DNA of 64,000 nucleotides from Haloplanus sp. CK5-1 (GCF_037201915.1 NZ_CP147505.1:1984001-2048000); one strand, 5' to 3'; positions 33,323 to 41,870 are shown, counted from the first letter of the stretch. Notes: a model not told the origin generated them from the letters alone. Translations and numbers: made by a program.

Positions 33323-34141
33323 GTGTCCCCTACCGACTCTCCCTCGACATTGGTCGATAATGAGCGGGGGGTGTCCCCAGTGATAGGGACGATACTCATG
33401 GTCGCAGTGACGGTTATACTCGCGGCTACTATCGGTACGTTTGTACTCGGGTTCGCTGGCGATTTAGCTCAAGGCGACCCGTTGGTCGACTTCCGAATGA
33501 ACCAAGACGGAACGACAGTCGTCCTCACCCATGCTGGTGGGGAGACTCTCGACGGAGAAAATGTGTACATCGTCTCTGATTCGAGCGGCTGGTTAGGTAA
33601 CTATGCCGGGACAAACGGAGAGGCTTGCGACACGACGATTTCAACAGTAAAACCGGGAACAGAGTGTCAAATTTCGGGAGCGCCAAGCGGTGAATTTGCC
33701 GTCGTTTGGCGGTCGAATGGCCGTTCTTCTATACTCTTCCAAGGTCGAGTCTTCGGTGATGGGTCTGCGTCAAACCCAACGCCGACACCGACTTCGACCC
33801 CGACCTCTACGCCGACTTCAACTCCCACGTCTACACCCACTGTGACCCCTACGCCGACACCGACACCAACAGCGACTCCCACACCCTCGAACAGCCCCCC
33901 GACAGCCGATTTCACGACTACCAGAAGAGGGAAGTCGTCTAACGTGGAGTTAGACGGGTCACCATCGAGTGACTCCGACGGGTCAATAGACTTGTATGAG
34001 TGGGATATTGGCGCAGATGGCTCGGTTGACTACACCGGTGAAACAGTCAGTAATGTCAACGTCCCGGCGGGGACGGACGTGAAACTGATAGTCACTGACG
34101 ACGACGGGGCTACCGACAGCATAACGAAGACGGTGAACTGA
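33323..34141 (+). CDS. Type IV pilin-like protein with TP-repeat linker and PKD domain
   Basis: GTG start, MSPTDSPSTLVDNERGVSPV. The archaeal pilin N-terminus RGVSPVIGTILMVAVTVILA is followed by a hydrophobic helix to about residue 45; pre-pilin peptidase would cut before the helix. Residues about 50-150 form a beta domain with a disulfide-capable pair (ACDT...TECQ). About 152-192 is a Thr-Pro repeat linker (TPTSTPTSTPTS and similar) that is probably glycosylated. The C-terminus is a PKD fold (SPPTADFTTTRR, SDSDGSIDLYEWDIGADGS, DVKLIVTDDDG). It would be a surface filament or adhesin subunit. It stands alone, with an IS5-type element downstream. Confidence 0.85.
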   Translation: MSPTDSPSTLVDNERGVSPVIGTILMVAVTVILAATIGTFVLGFAGDLAQGDPLVDFRMNQDGTTVVLTHAGGETLDGENVYIVSDSSGWLGNYAGTNGEACDTTISTVKPGTECQISGAPSGEFAVVWRSNGRSSILFQGRVFGDGSASNPTPTPTSTPTSTPTSTPTSTPTVTPTPTPTPTATPTPSNSPPTADFTTTRRGKSSNVELDGSPSSDSDGSIDLYEWDIGADGSVDYTGETVSNVNVPAGTDVKLIVTDDDGATDSITKTVN

Positions 34142-34217
34142 CTCCGATTCCCCCAGATGCAACGACAAGCACGCGGACGACGATGGTCTTCGTTAGTGAG
34201 TCGCCTACATCTAACGT

Positions 34218-35039
34218 TCAGAGTGCCTTGTCGATGTTGTGAGTGAGACAGCCGACAACGAGTTCACGGAACTGCTTCCACCAGTGTCGTGAGCGGATGA
34301 ATGCGCCATATTTCCGTTTAAGCCGAGAGTTTACCGTCTCGTTCTGGCTACGTTGACCGTAGAGGTTGGCGTCTAGTCGAGCGTTCCATGCCCTGTGAAG
34401 TGACGAAAACTCGCGGTGCTTGATGATCGGTCGAACACCAGTTTCACGGGCTAACGCGCGAACCTTCTGGTCGTCGTATCCCTTGTCACCAAGGAGAACC
34501 GTTACTTTCCCGGTATTCCGCTTGATAAGCGACGGTGCAATCTTCGAGTCGTGTTTTCGTGTCGTCGTCACGTGTAAGTCGATGATTGCGTTCACTCTCG
34601 TGTCCACGAGAAGTGTAACTTTCAACTGCTGAATCGTCAGCTTCGTTCGCTTTGTGTAGTGTTTTGAAGCGCGACTGCGGTCGAACCCAGAAGCGTCGAT
34701 CCCGACGACACCGTTGGTGGGGAGAAGTGTGACCGAGTGGTTGAGCAGGACGCGCCAAACCGCCATATCGAGCCGATTAAACGCCTTACATAGCGTCGAA
34801 GGTGACGGTAGTTCCTCAAGATTGATGGCATTCCGAATCCGTGGCATCTCGATAAGCTCGTCAAGCAACTCGCGGTAGGTTGTATTCTTCCGCACCTTGA
34901 GACAGAGAAGAACGATGTGCTGGTGAAGTGTATACCGCCGTTTCGAGAACTTCGATGAGTAGCGAGCGACAGTTCGCCGTGCTAAGTGGAACGCCTGCTC
35001 GACAAACCGGAGTAACCGCGACTTCGGGAGGGTCTGCAT
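34218..35039 (-). CDS. IS5-type DDE transposase (273 aa)
   Basis: MQTLPKSRLLRFVEQAFHLA; catalytic acids in GVVGIDASGFDRSRAS, VTVLLGDKGYDDQKV and RSQNETVNSRLKRKYGAFIR, with the Y-(2)-R-like spacing of the IS5 family. Complete length. One end may be GGCTCTGTTGAAATCC, read on the minus strand near 35075-35091, upstream of the gene. I could not find a convincing matching left end or target duplication, so the element boundaries are uncertain and the left side may be truncated. Confidence 0.85.
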   Translation of the reverse strand: MQTLPKSRLLRFVEQAFHLARRTVARYSSKFSKRRYTLHQHIVLLCLKVRKNTTYRELLDELIEMPRIRNAINLEELPSPSTLCKAFNRLDMAVWRVLLNHSVTLLPTNGVVGIDASGFDRSRASKHYTKRTKLTIQQLKVTLLVDTRVNAIIDLHVTTTRKHDSKIAPSLIKRNTGKVTVLLGDKGYDDQKVRALARETGVRPIIKHREFSSLHRAWNARLDANLYGQRSQNETVNSRLKRKYGAFIRSRHWWKQFRELVVGCLTHNIDKAL

Positions 35040-35187
35040 TCGGTCACACTACCGGGCGTATCTGTAACTCTTTGAGGATTTCAACAGAGCCGGTCGTTTG
35101 GATGTCGAATTCTTCGTCGCCGTCGATGTACTCAGCGAGCTGTCTGATAGGGAACAGCTTTTCACGTCGCCCGATGGAAATTCCGAT

Positions 35188-35985
35188 ATGGCTGTCCTGA
35201 ATGCCCTCCGCCGGACGCCGAGTGCTCTCCGCCGAAATCCGGTCGTGCTCGTCCCGATACTCGTGATATCGCTTTTCCAAATCCCACAGTTAGCCTTGCA
35301 GGCTGTCAACCCACTGCTCAGCAGCGTCGTCTCGCTCGGAGTGTCGCTCGTATTCCTCGTCGTTATGCCATTCTTCCAAGGTGGATTGATCGCGATGGCC
35401 GACGAAGCCCTCGATGGACGAACAGCACTGCAGACGTTCGTCGACGACGGGAAAGCCAACTACGTCTCCATCCTCGTCGCGTATCTCGCCCTGGTGGCGG
35501 TCAACTTCGCGCTCGGGATGGTCGCGTTCTTCGTCGCGCTGTTCGGCGGCATCTTCGTCATCGGAAGCGGTGGTCTCGAATCAGCCAGCATCGCTGTTCT
35601 CGCCGTCATGGGAATCGTTGTCGCCATCGTCGTCCTTCTGTATCTCCTAGCGCTCTTTTTCGTCCAATTCTACGGCCAGGCGATCGTGCTCGAAGATATG
35701 GGCGCGGTCGACGGGCTCAAACGCAGCGTGTCGGTCGTTCGTGAGCACCTGGTGAGTACGCTCGGCTACTCGATCCTCGTCGGAGTCCTCGGTGGAGTGT
35801 TCGGTGGTGTGTTCGGCGTGCTCTCGCTGTTGCTGTCACCGCAATCGGCAGCGGCGCTTCATCTCCCGGAGCTGTCACTCCCGCTCGTGGCCGTCGTCGG
35901 CCTCCTCGTCCTCGTGGTCGGGACGCTGTTCGGTGGATTCTTCGGAGTGTACTCCGTGTCGTTCTATCGAGAGCTCACAACGTAA
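35188..35985 (+). CDS. Multi-pass membrane protein (265 aa)
   Basis: From ATG 35188: MAVLNALRRTPSALRRNPVV. About six hydrophobic segments (near residues 18-35, 40-65, 92-118, 130-158, 195-220 and 235-260) with an interior FVDDGKANYVSILVAYLAL repeat-like region. The pattern matches haloarchaeal proteins with a DUF7847/glycerophosphoryl-diester-like membrane domain. Upstream extension of the frame overlaps the IS region and is rejected. It is followed nine bases later by the GIDE-like gene, and then by another membrane gene, forming a three-gene unit. Role not known; a membrane-stress or envelope function is possible. Confidence 0.7.
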   Translation: MAVLNALRRTPSALRRNPVVLVPILVISLFQIPQLALQAVNPLLSSVVSLGVSLVFLVVMPFFQGGLIAMADEALDGRTALQTFVDDGKANYVSILVAYLALVAVNFALGMVAFFVALFGGIFVIGSGGLESASIAVLAVMGIVVAIVVLLYLLALFFVQFYGQAIVLEDMGAVDGLKRSVSVVREHLVSTLGYSILVGVLGGVFGGVFGVLSLLLSPQSAAALHLPELSLPLVAVVGLLVLVVGTLFGGFFGVYSVSFYRELTT

Positions 35986-35994
35986 TCAGTCAGC

Positions 35995-36744
35995 ATGGTC
36001 TTCGGACTCTCCGGAAGTCAACTGTTCGGCGTCGGCCTCGCCGTCGTCGGGACGATCGTCCTCGCGTTCAGTGCGCGGTACGTCTGGCGTGCTACCAGCA
36101 TCTACCGGGCTGAGGTCGTCTCGATGCTCGGTGAGACGACTCCTGGGGCGCTCGTTCGTGTCTCCGGGACGGCCCAGCAGGGCGACGCCGACCTCCTGAG
36201 CGCGCCTTTCAGCGGGAACGACTGTCTTGCCCTCCGATACGCCGTCGAAGAACGCCGCTTGAGTCCGTTCTTGCTCCCCTGGTTCGTGACGATCCACGAA
36301 TTGGCGGGTTCGGATGCGTTCCGTGTGCGCACAGCCGAAGCCGATGTCGATATCGTCGAGCCGGCACGCACCGTGACACTCGAACGCGAAATCGTCGCGA
36401 CCGTCCCGCCGAGCGACGAGCCCCCCGAGCGCATCGCACGGTTCGAGCGGACCACTGACGCCGTCCCAGTGACGACGTACTGGCGATCCCCTCCATCGCT
36501 CGTCCGACCGCTCACGAGGCGTCTCTCGCTCGGGACTCGCCGCTACAGCGAACAGCGTGCGATGCCCGGCGATGAGGTCACTGTCGTTGGCCGTGTCACC
36601 GAGACTGGCGACGGCATCGACCCACTCGTCGTCTCCGATCGTCCGCCCAGCCAGACGCTCGTCCGGATGGCCAAGACGTCACTCGTCGGGGTCTGTCTCG
36701 GTGTGTTCAATGTCGCGCTGGGCCTCGTGCTCGTTTTACTCTGA
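35995..36744 (+). CDS. GIDE-domain-like membrane protein (249 aa)
   Basis: Starts MVFGLSGSQLFGVGLAVVGT with one N-terminal helix (about 8-27) and one C-terminal helix (230-249). Between them is an OB/beta region with VSMLGETTPGALVRVSGTAQ, FSGNDCLALRYAVEERR, and VTVVGRVTETGDGIDPLVVS. This order resembles the GIDE (BAM) side domain of MULAN-type E3 ligases, without the RING finger; similar proteins are widespread in haloarchaea. Co-directional with membrane genes on both sides at short spacing. A structural or sensing role at the membrane is likely. Confidence 0.7.
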   Translation: MVFGLSGSQLFGVGLAVVGTIVLAFSARYVWRATSIYRAEVVSMLGETTPGALVRVSGTAQQGDADLLSAPFSGNDCLALRYAVEERRLSPFLLPWFVTIHELAGSDAFRVRTAEADVDIVEPARTVTLEREIVATVPPSDEPPERIARFERTTDAVPVTTYWRSPPSLVRPLTRRLSLGTRRYSEQRAMPGDEVTVVGRVTETGDGIDPLVVSDRPPSQTLVRMAKTSLVGVCLGVFNVALGLVLVLL

Positions 36745-36785
36745 ACGACTCGATAACAGAACATCTACACCGACGGTTCGTCCAC

Positions 36786-37451
36786 ATGCTATCGATGCCC
36801 TCCACCACGAACCCTGTCGATCGACCTTCAGAGGCGGTCGATGTCGCTCAGCGATACCAGCGACTCGAACGGCCGCTCAGCTATGTGGTTGCGCTTCTCG
36901 TGGGGCTCGTCGTCGGCGCTGCATTCCTCCTGTTCTCACTGCTACAGGCAGTTCTCGTCGGGCTGCCCCTCGGCGCGCTGGTCCGTATTCCGGTGTTTCG
37001 GACCAGCGGCACCGCTCGACTGATTACAGACGCCGACCCCGAAACAGTCCGGGCCGACTTTGCGGGGGCAACCCCGCCCCCACTCGCTTTTCAGTGGGGG
37101 ATCGCCGACGCTGTACACACGACCGATGACGGCGCGACCTACGAGTTCTCGTACCTACTCGGCCTACGTTCTACCGAGATGACTGTCGAGACGCGCTCGA
37201 ACGCTCCCGATGGGGATCCAGATGGTGATATCGAACTGCTCGTGACCGCCGGCGGTCGGCCGTGGGGGACGTACACGGCCTCGATCAGACAGGACGACGA
37301 CCACACAGTCGTCGACGTCGACTGGACCTCGGATCGTCGGTTCGGCCTTCGACGGCTCCCACAGCAGTTCGTCGCCGAACGATACCGGGCTGACGCACTC
37401 GCTGCACAGGGCTATACGGTTGCCGAACGTGAGACCTCACTCCTGTTCTGA
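36786..37451 (+). CDS. Membrane protein with a SRPBCC-like soluble domain (221 aa)
   Basis: MLSMPSTTNPVDRPSEAVDV; two close helices at about 32-70 (VVALLVGLVVGAAFLLFSLL), then a soluble domain with SGTARLITDADPETVRADFA, YEFSYLLGLRSTEMTVETRS and a final amphipathic helix (FVAERYRADALAAQGYTVAE). This is the build of a START/SRPBCC-like fold with a membrane anchor. It forms the end of the three-gene membrane unit beginning at 35188. ATG 36795 is an alternative start. No catalytic residues stand out. Confidence 0.65.
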   Translation: MLSMPSTTNPVDRPSEAVDVAQRYQRLERPLSYVVALLVGLVVGAAFLLFSLLQAVLVGLPLGALVRIPVFRTSGTARLITDADPETVRADFAGATPPPLAFQWGIADAVHTTDDGATYEFSYLLGLRSTEMTVETRSNAPDGDPDGDIELLVTAGGRPWGTYTASIRQDDDHTVVDVDWTSDRRFGLRRLPQQFVAERYRADALAAQGYTVAERETSLLF

Positions 37452-38010
37452 CGTGTTGAAGATCGATCGGCGGTTGGTCGTGGTGCCCCGACATCGAGAG
37501 TTCCTGTCCCCCCGTGTCGAATCCGCGCTCGCCGAAGGCGTCGAGTGCACGTTCGTACGCCGCCTCCCCGTCGGCCGTATAGAGTGACGGCAGATTCACC
37601 CGGCGCTTGTAGGTCGACTCATCGTCCAGGTACGTGATAACGAGTCGTGGTCGTGTCAGCCCCTCCTCACCGCGTGTCGTCGAGACATCCTCGATATCGT
37701 CGAGCGGAATGCGATCAGGAGACCGGAATCCTCGAGCGTAGTTCACTCCAACGAGGATAGTGAGAATGCCGAGCAGTCCTGCGAGAAGCAGTCTGACTAC
37801 AGCGCGAATCGCGCTCACGAGCCAACTGATGGCAAACAGCAGTCCAGATACGTACCCGAGGAAAATCGCCTTGCGCCATCGCTCCTCGCTCTACCAGTAC
37901 CCCCAATAGAGCGAGCGGGCATACCCGACGGCAGACTCATCGAAGTGGACGGCATCGTCTGTGAGACGTGCGACTCCGCGCTTCGTTCTGAACGACTCGA
38001 TGGAGGGCAC
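37285..38010 (-). pseudogene. Membrane protein gene interrupted by an amber codon
   Basis: From GTG 38010 the frame reads VPSIESFRTKRGVARLTDDA, VHFDESAVGYARSLYWGYW, then TAG (37891-37893), then SEERWRKAIFLGYVSGLLFA and two membrane helices, followed by GFRSPDRIPLDDIEDVSTTRG and VNLPSLYTADGEAAYERALD. Upstream and downstream parts fit one protein. The conserved part ends near 37480; from there to 37285 the frame is antisense to the neighbouring plus-strand gene. A single C-to-T change (CAG to TAG) would explain the stop. Translation could restart at GTG 37818. Likely a recent pseudogene. Confidence 0.75.
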
Positions 38011-38093
38011 GAGAGACTATCGATGCCGAACCGTGGTGTGTGTTGTGATATATTGGATTGAGTGAGTTCTTAGAATTTGACACGGATCGTCTG

Positions 38094-38513
38094 ATGAATA
38101 TAGAGCTTCTATACAGCAAAAATAAACACATTCAATTTCAACAGCGAGGTGTGAAGTTCAATAAGCCCCTCCCGCTGGCTGTTCTGATTGGTTGCTGCAT
38201 TGGTGGTGGAGTTCACCGATACCTCCTTTCGGATTGGTTCTTTGTGTCAAGCATAGCAACGGTATACATCGGGATTACATACTTCATTTTAGCGTATGAC
38301 ATCACACTGCTCGGTGAACAGTTCATGTTCGATACTAGGTACGACAGGCTTGGCCATGCCGTCGGTGTCTTCGGATTGAGCATAGGTCCGTTAGCACTCA
38401 TAGAATATGTTGGTCTTCAAGGGTCTGAGGTTGTCGGCGTGCTAATGTGGTCGATTGGTATAATTGCGTATTTTATTATCATATCGAATGTACAGAGTCA
38501 ACCGCGGCAGTAG
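38094..38513 (+). CDS. Four-helix membrane protein (139 aa)
   Basis: From ATG 38094: MNIELLYSKNKHIQFQQRGV. Four hydrophobic segments (about 27-42, 52-72, 88-104 and 112-133), a central VYIGITYFILAYDITLLGEQ and no large loops. AT-rich compared with its left neighbours. Upstream TTG gives a slightly longer frame but with no gain in features. Unknown function; its right side carries the palindromic repeat unit at 38567-38664. It could be one of the cassette-like small genes of this region. Confidence 0.6.
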   Translation: MNIELLYSKNKHIQFQQRGVKFNKPLPLAVLIGCCIGGGVHRYLLSDWFFVSSIATVYIGITYFILAYDITLLGEQFMFDTRYDRLGHAVGVFGLSIGPLALIEYVGLQGSEVVGVLMWSIGIIAYFIIISNVQSQPRQ

Positions 38514-38566
38514 CGACTGGTGACGCACGAGTTGTCCATCGGTAGAAGCGGAAGCATCAGTGGTAA

Positions 38567-38664
38567 TTGCTGAATATGCGCTCTCTATACAGCAAAGGCT
38601 CGACAAACTACCCGATTGCTGTCAGCAAGGCGGTACGAGATACAGAGGATGCAGTCAGCAATGG
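38567..38664. repeat. Composite palindromic repeat unit (R1+R2), copy 1
   Basis: R1 is TTGCTGAATATGCGCTCTC followed by TATACAGCAA: arms TTGCTG/CAGCAA and GAATA/TAT around a GCGC core. After about 20 bases, R2 runs from ATTGCTGTCA through GGTACGAGATACAGAGGATG to GTCAGCAAT, with outer arms ATTGCTG/CAGCAAT. Total length is about 98 bp. Three further complete units have the same layout. Confidence 0.8.
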
Positions 38665-38775
38665 AACTGCGTTATTTTCTCCATCTAAATCCTGAAGCAA
38701 CCGGTAAAGCGTGCCTGCGAATTGAATGACCATGCCACCGACATCTATATCAGTATGAAAAAAGTATGAATGGAT

Positions 38776-39045
38776 ATGCCCGAACACAAACGGAAAGTCG
38801 GAAATCGGGGGCAGGTGACGATTCCGAAGGAACTGCGGGACCGTCGTGGTATTGAAGGTGGTGACGAAATCGAATTCGTCGAAGTGAATGACGAGATCAT
38901 ACTCAAACCGCCGACAGATGAGGAACGGCTTGCTGAAGGATATCGAAAGAGAGCCGAGCGGTCTCGTGAGTTGGCTGAAGAAATGGAAGAAGCATCGTCA
39001 GAAGCAACCGAGCATCTCGGTGACGCACCCGGCTGGAGCGAGTGA
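38776..39045 (+). CDS. mazE: MazE-like antitoxin (SpoVT/AbrB fold)
   Basis: From ATG 38776 (an ATG two codons earlier is also possible): MPEHKRKVGNRGQVTIPKEL then RDRRGIEGGDEIEFVEVND, the swapped-hairpin AbrB DNA-binding pattern. It is followed by an acidic helical tail (EERLAEGYRKRAERSRELAE) that would wrap the toxin. The toxin gene follows after 15 bases. Such antitoxins bind their own promoter with the toxin; AT-rich TATCAGTATGAAAAAAGTAT upstream is the probable control region. The palindromic repeat unit at 38567-38664 flanks the pair on the left and another at 39478-39576 on the right. Confidence 0.85.
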   Translation: MPEHKRKVGNRGQVTIPKELRDRRGIEGGDEIEFVEVNDEIILKPPTDEERLAEGYRKRAERSRELAEEMEEASSEATEHLGDAPGWSE

Positions 39046-39060
39046 ATTCTGGAGTCAACT

Positions 39061-39411
39061 GTGCAGGTACGCCGCGGCGACATTGTCATCGTTGAACTGA
39101 ACCCCACGAAAGGGAGTGAGCAGCAAGGAAAGAGCCGGCCCTGTGTTGTCATCCAGAACGATGTTGGGAATCAGTACTCATCGACAACCATCATCGCTCC
39201 ATTCACAACGCAGTACACGTCTGGAGACACGTACCCGTTCGAGGTGGAAGTACTGGCTTCGGATACTGCCCTCGATCACGACTCAGTGGCAGATCTAAGT
39301 CAAATCCGGGTTATCGACATCGACGAACGTGTGAAAAAGAATATTGGATCTGTCCCGTCATCGGACATGGTAAAAATCGACTCGGCAATCAAAGATAGCC
39401 TCGGCATTTGA
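39061..39411 (+). CDS. mazF: MazF/PemK-like ribonuclease toxin
   Basis: GTG start: MQVRRGDIVIVELNPTKGSE, QQGKSRPCVVIQNDVGNQYS, then TIIAPFTTQYTSGDTYPFEV, VADLSQIRVIDIDERVKK and IGSVPSSDMVKIDSAI. The RRGDIVIV and KSRPCVVIQND motifs, with the conserved Arg and Thr/Ser, are those of MazF mRNA-cleaving toxins; 116 residues is standard length. It forms an operon with the AbrB-type antitoxin 15 bases upstream. It would cut mRNA when the antitoxin is lost, thereby stabilising the surrounding DNA segment. Confidence 0.88.
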   Translation: MQVRRGDIVIVELNPTKGSEQQGKSRPCVVIQNDVGNQYSSTTIIAPFTTQYTSGDTYPFEVEVLASDTALDHDSVADLSQIRVIDIDERVKKNIGSVPSSDMVKIDSAIKDSLGI

Positions 39412-39477
39412 GCGAAAAGTTCCGTCAGTGTATAGTCTGTATTGACCGATCCGACCAGCTCGTTTTTTGAAGAGCTT

Positions 39478-39576
39478 CTGTGCGAGATACGCGCGCTCTA
39501 TCTTGCACAGCCTCAATATTCTATCTGATTGCTATCACAAACAGCGTGCAAGACTCAGAGGATGAAGTCAGCATGG
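39478..39576. repeat. Composite palindromic repeat unit (R1+R2), copy 2
   Basis: R1 CTGTGCGAGATACGCGCG...CTCTATCTTGCACAG has a 12-bp stem (CTGTGCGAGATA against TATCTTGCACAG). The R2 half runs from ATTGCTATCA through GTGCAAGACTCAGAGGATG to GTCAGCATGG. Length about 99 bp. The arms differ in sequence from copy 1 but remain self-complementary. Confidence 0.8.
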
Positions 39577-39820
39577 CGCGATTGTTTATCTCGAACGTGG
39601 TCGCCTGAACCATCTGGTAGGAGTGTATTGCGAATCTCACGGTGGCTTGCTTTTCAAAGATACAGAAGGCGATCAGGCCGCTATTATGAGTAGTGGGAAC
39701 CTTGGCCTCAGAGGTTCCCGAAGGCCCCAACCACGTGTGGAGGCCACCATTAATATAACTAATTATCATGCAACATAACCCCTTTGTCTACATCGACCGA
39801 ATCGAATTGATCAAAACTTC

Positions 39821-39851
39821 GTGCGAGATATGCGCCTTCCATCTTGCATAG
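39821..39851. repeat. Palindromic repeat, R1-type, next to the recombinase gene
   Basis: GTGCGAGATATGCGCCTTCC followed by ATCTTGCATAG; arms GTGCGAGAT/ATCTTGCAT. It lies about 70 bases from the recombinase stop codon. The rest of 39577-39920 holds no gene. Confidence 0.65.
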
Positions 39852-39920
39852 CCCTCAGATACCATAACGGACCTGTCAGGCGTAGGGCTACAGCATGTGG
39901 CGACAGCTCTATCGCTTCCT

Positions 39921-40625
39921 TCACCGGTGATGGACTTGCCGAAGAGCGTCGGCAGTGGCTCTCCCGGAGATGCGAATGTATTTTTGCGCTGTCGCCAGGT
40001 CGCTCCAGCCCATCAGCGCCTGGAGTGGAACGGGTGCGACCCCTTGATATGCGTGGTAGCTGGCAGCGGTCGCCCTGAGACAATGAGGATATACTCGACC
40101 CTCAATATCTGCGACCTCAGCGACAGCGTTCACTCGTCTGTTGACCGCGGTTCGTGACCGAGGAAACGCTTCGTACTCGTCTGTGAACCGTTCAAGACAC
40201 AACTCAAGCCGGAGCGACAGGTCAACCGGAATCGCCCGAGCTGAGGCGACTGTCTTCGGATGCCAGCGTCCCTTCATCGCCTCTTCCTGTGTGAGTTGCT
40301 CATTATGGGTGGTTTCCTGTGATGCCTGGCGGCGGCAATAGCCACACTCACAGGGTTCGTGTTGGGGAATGCGAAGCAGCATCCGATCCCAATCGAGCCA
40401 GTCGGCACGGAAGTGAGCGATTTCACCAGCACGCAATCCGAGTCGGCCAGCGGCAAGACACACGAACCGCGCCTGCAAGTCTCGCGGCTCTGGCAGTGAA
40501 CTACACGCTTCCAGGAGAAGTTCGAACTCCCGGTCTGTGAGCACATCCTCGTGGGTGTGCCGCGTGGTCAACGATTGTCGATGCTTCTGTGCCCATTCAT
40601 TCGACTGATCATAGTTGTCCGTCAT
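39921..40625 (-). CDS. Tyrosine recombinase/integrase, short form (234 aa)
   Basis: From ATG 40625: MTDNYDQSNEWAQKHRQSLT. Catalytic pattern of the Xer/phage-integrase family: Arg in RLGLRAGEIAHFR, HxxR-like box YPHCLRATAASYH, then GW in LMGWSDLATAQKYIRI with the nucleophile Tyr. A Cys cluster PCECGYCRRQ is inserted between the first Arg and the HxxR box. The N-terminal core-binding domain is very short, so this is mostly a catalytic domain. Such proteins integrate, excise or resolve DNA at short inverted-arm sites. Palindromic repeats lie on both sides of the gene (39821 and about 40684), which makes them candidate sites; that link is inference. Confidence 0.82.
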   Translation of the reverse strand: MTDNYDQSNEWAQKHRQSLTTRHTHEDVLTDREFELLLEACSSLPEPRDLQARFVCLAAGRLGLRAGEIAHFRADWLDWDRMLLRIPQHEPCECGYCRRQASQETTHNEQLTQEEAMKGRWHPKTVASARAIPVDLSLRLELCLERFTDEYEAFPRSRTAVNRRVNAVAEVADIEGRVYPHCLRATAASYHAYQGVAPVPLQALMGWSDLATAQKYIRISGRATADALRQVHHR

Positions 40626-40865
40626 CCACCACAAGAACGTTGCTCCCCGAATTGAAAGGCGACATATCGGTAACAAGTCAACTCAGCGCCCGCTGAATAT
40701 AGAGCTTGGAGCTTGCATCCAGCGCATCATATAGCTCAGTGACGAACTTGAGCACCTCCCTCACTACCGGAAAAATGATCTACTCAAGATCTGTCCCCCA
40801 AGTCAGAGCAGTGATCGTGTATAGTAGCCACAATACTTTAGTTAAACTAAGCACAGTATCGTGAT

Positions 40866-41237
40866 GTGTCTTCAGCGTCCAAATCAGTCACGTCTGACAC
40901 GTCTTCAGCCGGGGTCTACTCACAGTTAGAAATCATAGTAATCGGGCTACTGGTGATTACAGCCGCTACGCACCTGTATGCTGGGTTTATCGAGTCTGCA
41001 CCACCACTTCTACTGGCCGGGCTTGGATTTCTCGGAGGAATCGGGCTCTATACCTGGGGTTACAAGCGCTCGCTTCTTACGCTAGTGGCGATTCCGTATA
41101 CCGCGGTACAGATTCCACTGTGGTACGTAGCAAAGGCTGGTAGTTTCACGCTTGTCGGATATATTGACAAAGCTGTACAAGTCATTCTAGTCATTGCTCT
41201 GGTCGCCCTGGTGATTAGACAACGTCGGGAGCCGTAA
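40866..41237 (+). CDS. Four-helix membrane protein (123 aa)
   Basis: GTG start: MSSASKSVTSDTSSAGVYSQ. Four hydrophobic segments: EIIVIGLLVITAATHLYAGF (22-41), LLLAGLGFLGGIGLYTWGY, LLTLVAIPYTAVQIPLWYVA and VQVILVIALVALVIRQ. Helix spacing and short loops resemble DoxX-like or other small haloarchaeal membrane proteins, without specific residues to assign a function. Alone between the recombinase and an acidic small gene. A possible R1-like repeat around 40684-40722 precedes it. Confidence 0.65.
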   Translation: MSSASKSVTSDTSSAGVYSQLEIIVIGLLVITAATHLYAGFIESAPPLLLAGLGFLGGIGLYTWGYKRSLLTLVAIPYTAVQIPLWYVAKAGSFTLVGYIDKAVQVILVIALVALVIRQRREP

Positions 41238-41317
41238 TAATATCTTCAGCGCAAACCCAAAAAGATCCGTCTAGTGAGGTAGTTGTACTGAGCGGTTCCT
41301 GTTTGGTGTGAGAAGTC

Positions 41318-41332
41318 TTCTATGACACTCTC
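41318..41332. repeat. Solo inverted-repeat end of the IS5-superfamily element
   Basis: TTCTATGACACTCTC differs by one base from the terminal repeat TTCTATGACACCCTC of the element at 18187-19255. No transposase remains next to it, so this is a relic end. Confidence 0.5.
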
Positions 41333-41425
41333 TCGAAACTCCAAATAATAAACGTTGCGGCGAAAATAGGATTTTGAAAACGATAATATATCTTTATTTT
41401 TCCACAGCTCATATTGGTAGATGCA

Positions 41426-41656
41426 ATGGTAGTAGAAACAGCAGAGCTACAATCGGAACTCGAAGCAAAGGGAGAACTGATGCTCGCAGTCTCAGAATTC
41501 GACGAACCACTGGAGATGCATCTCCATGATACGGAGATTGAAGATGGTGTCATCACGATCGAATTGACCGATGGTGTCCTCACGTTCGATGTCGATGAAG
41601 TGGTGGCCTTCTGGCACCACACACACTCGTTCGCAGATCTCGGACTGGAAGACTGA
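41426..41656 (+). CDS. Small acidic hypothetical protein (76 aa)
   Basis: From ATG 41426: MVVETAELQSELEAKGELML, then AVSEFDEPLEMHLHDTEIED and TFDVDEVVAFWHHTHSFADL. Strongly acidic and beta-rich; the HLHD and WHHTH stretches give several His, possibly metal-binding. AT-rich leader with a TATA-like ATAATATATCTTTATT about 25-40 bases upstream, which supports a real, nearly leaderless gene. Family known to me only as small haloarchaeal hypotheticals. Confidence 0.6.
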   Translation: MVVETAELQSELEAKGELMLAVSEFDEPLEMHLHDTEIEDGVITIELTDGVLTFDVDEVVAFWHHTHSFADLGLED

Positions 41657-41837
41657 GTTCGCCGGCCGGTGAGTTACAGTCCGGCAGATTCAGTATAAAG
41701 CCAAGATAATCGACACACTACCCATCCAGATGTGGTGTGCCGGTCTATTGACGACTGGCAGATGAGGAACCGACCTGAGCGCGCTGGCTCTATCCTCTGT
41801 AGTGACCGACCATCGGTGCTCCATCCTACGGGTCAAT

Positions 41838-41870
41838 GAGTGCTGTATTCGCGCGGTGTATCTGTCACTC
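41838..41870. repeat. Palindromic repeat, R1-type
   Basis: GAGTGCTGTATTCGCGCGG then TGTATCTGTCACTC, with outer arms GAGTG/CACTC around a GCGCG core. It is the only structured feature in the gene-free 41657-41998 stretch. Confidence 0.55.

Noticed and set aside
35044-35280. Minus-strand 78-aa ORF with a neat C-terminus
   Set aside because: Overlaps the probable IS5 end and the start of the membrane gene at 35188; could be the end of an older gene but support is too weak.
16979-37893. Idea that in-frame stop codons are recoded (for example pyrrolysine)
   Set aside because: Three cases use both TAG and TAA, there is no tRNA-Pyl or pylS in the window, and ordinary nonsense mutations in decaying DNA explain them.
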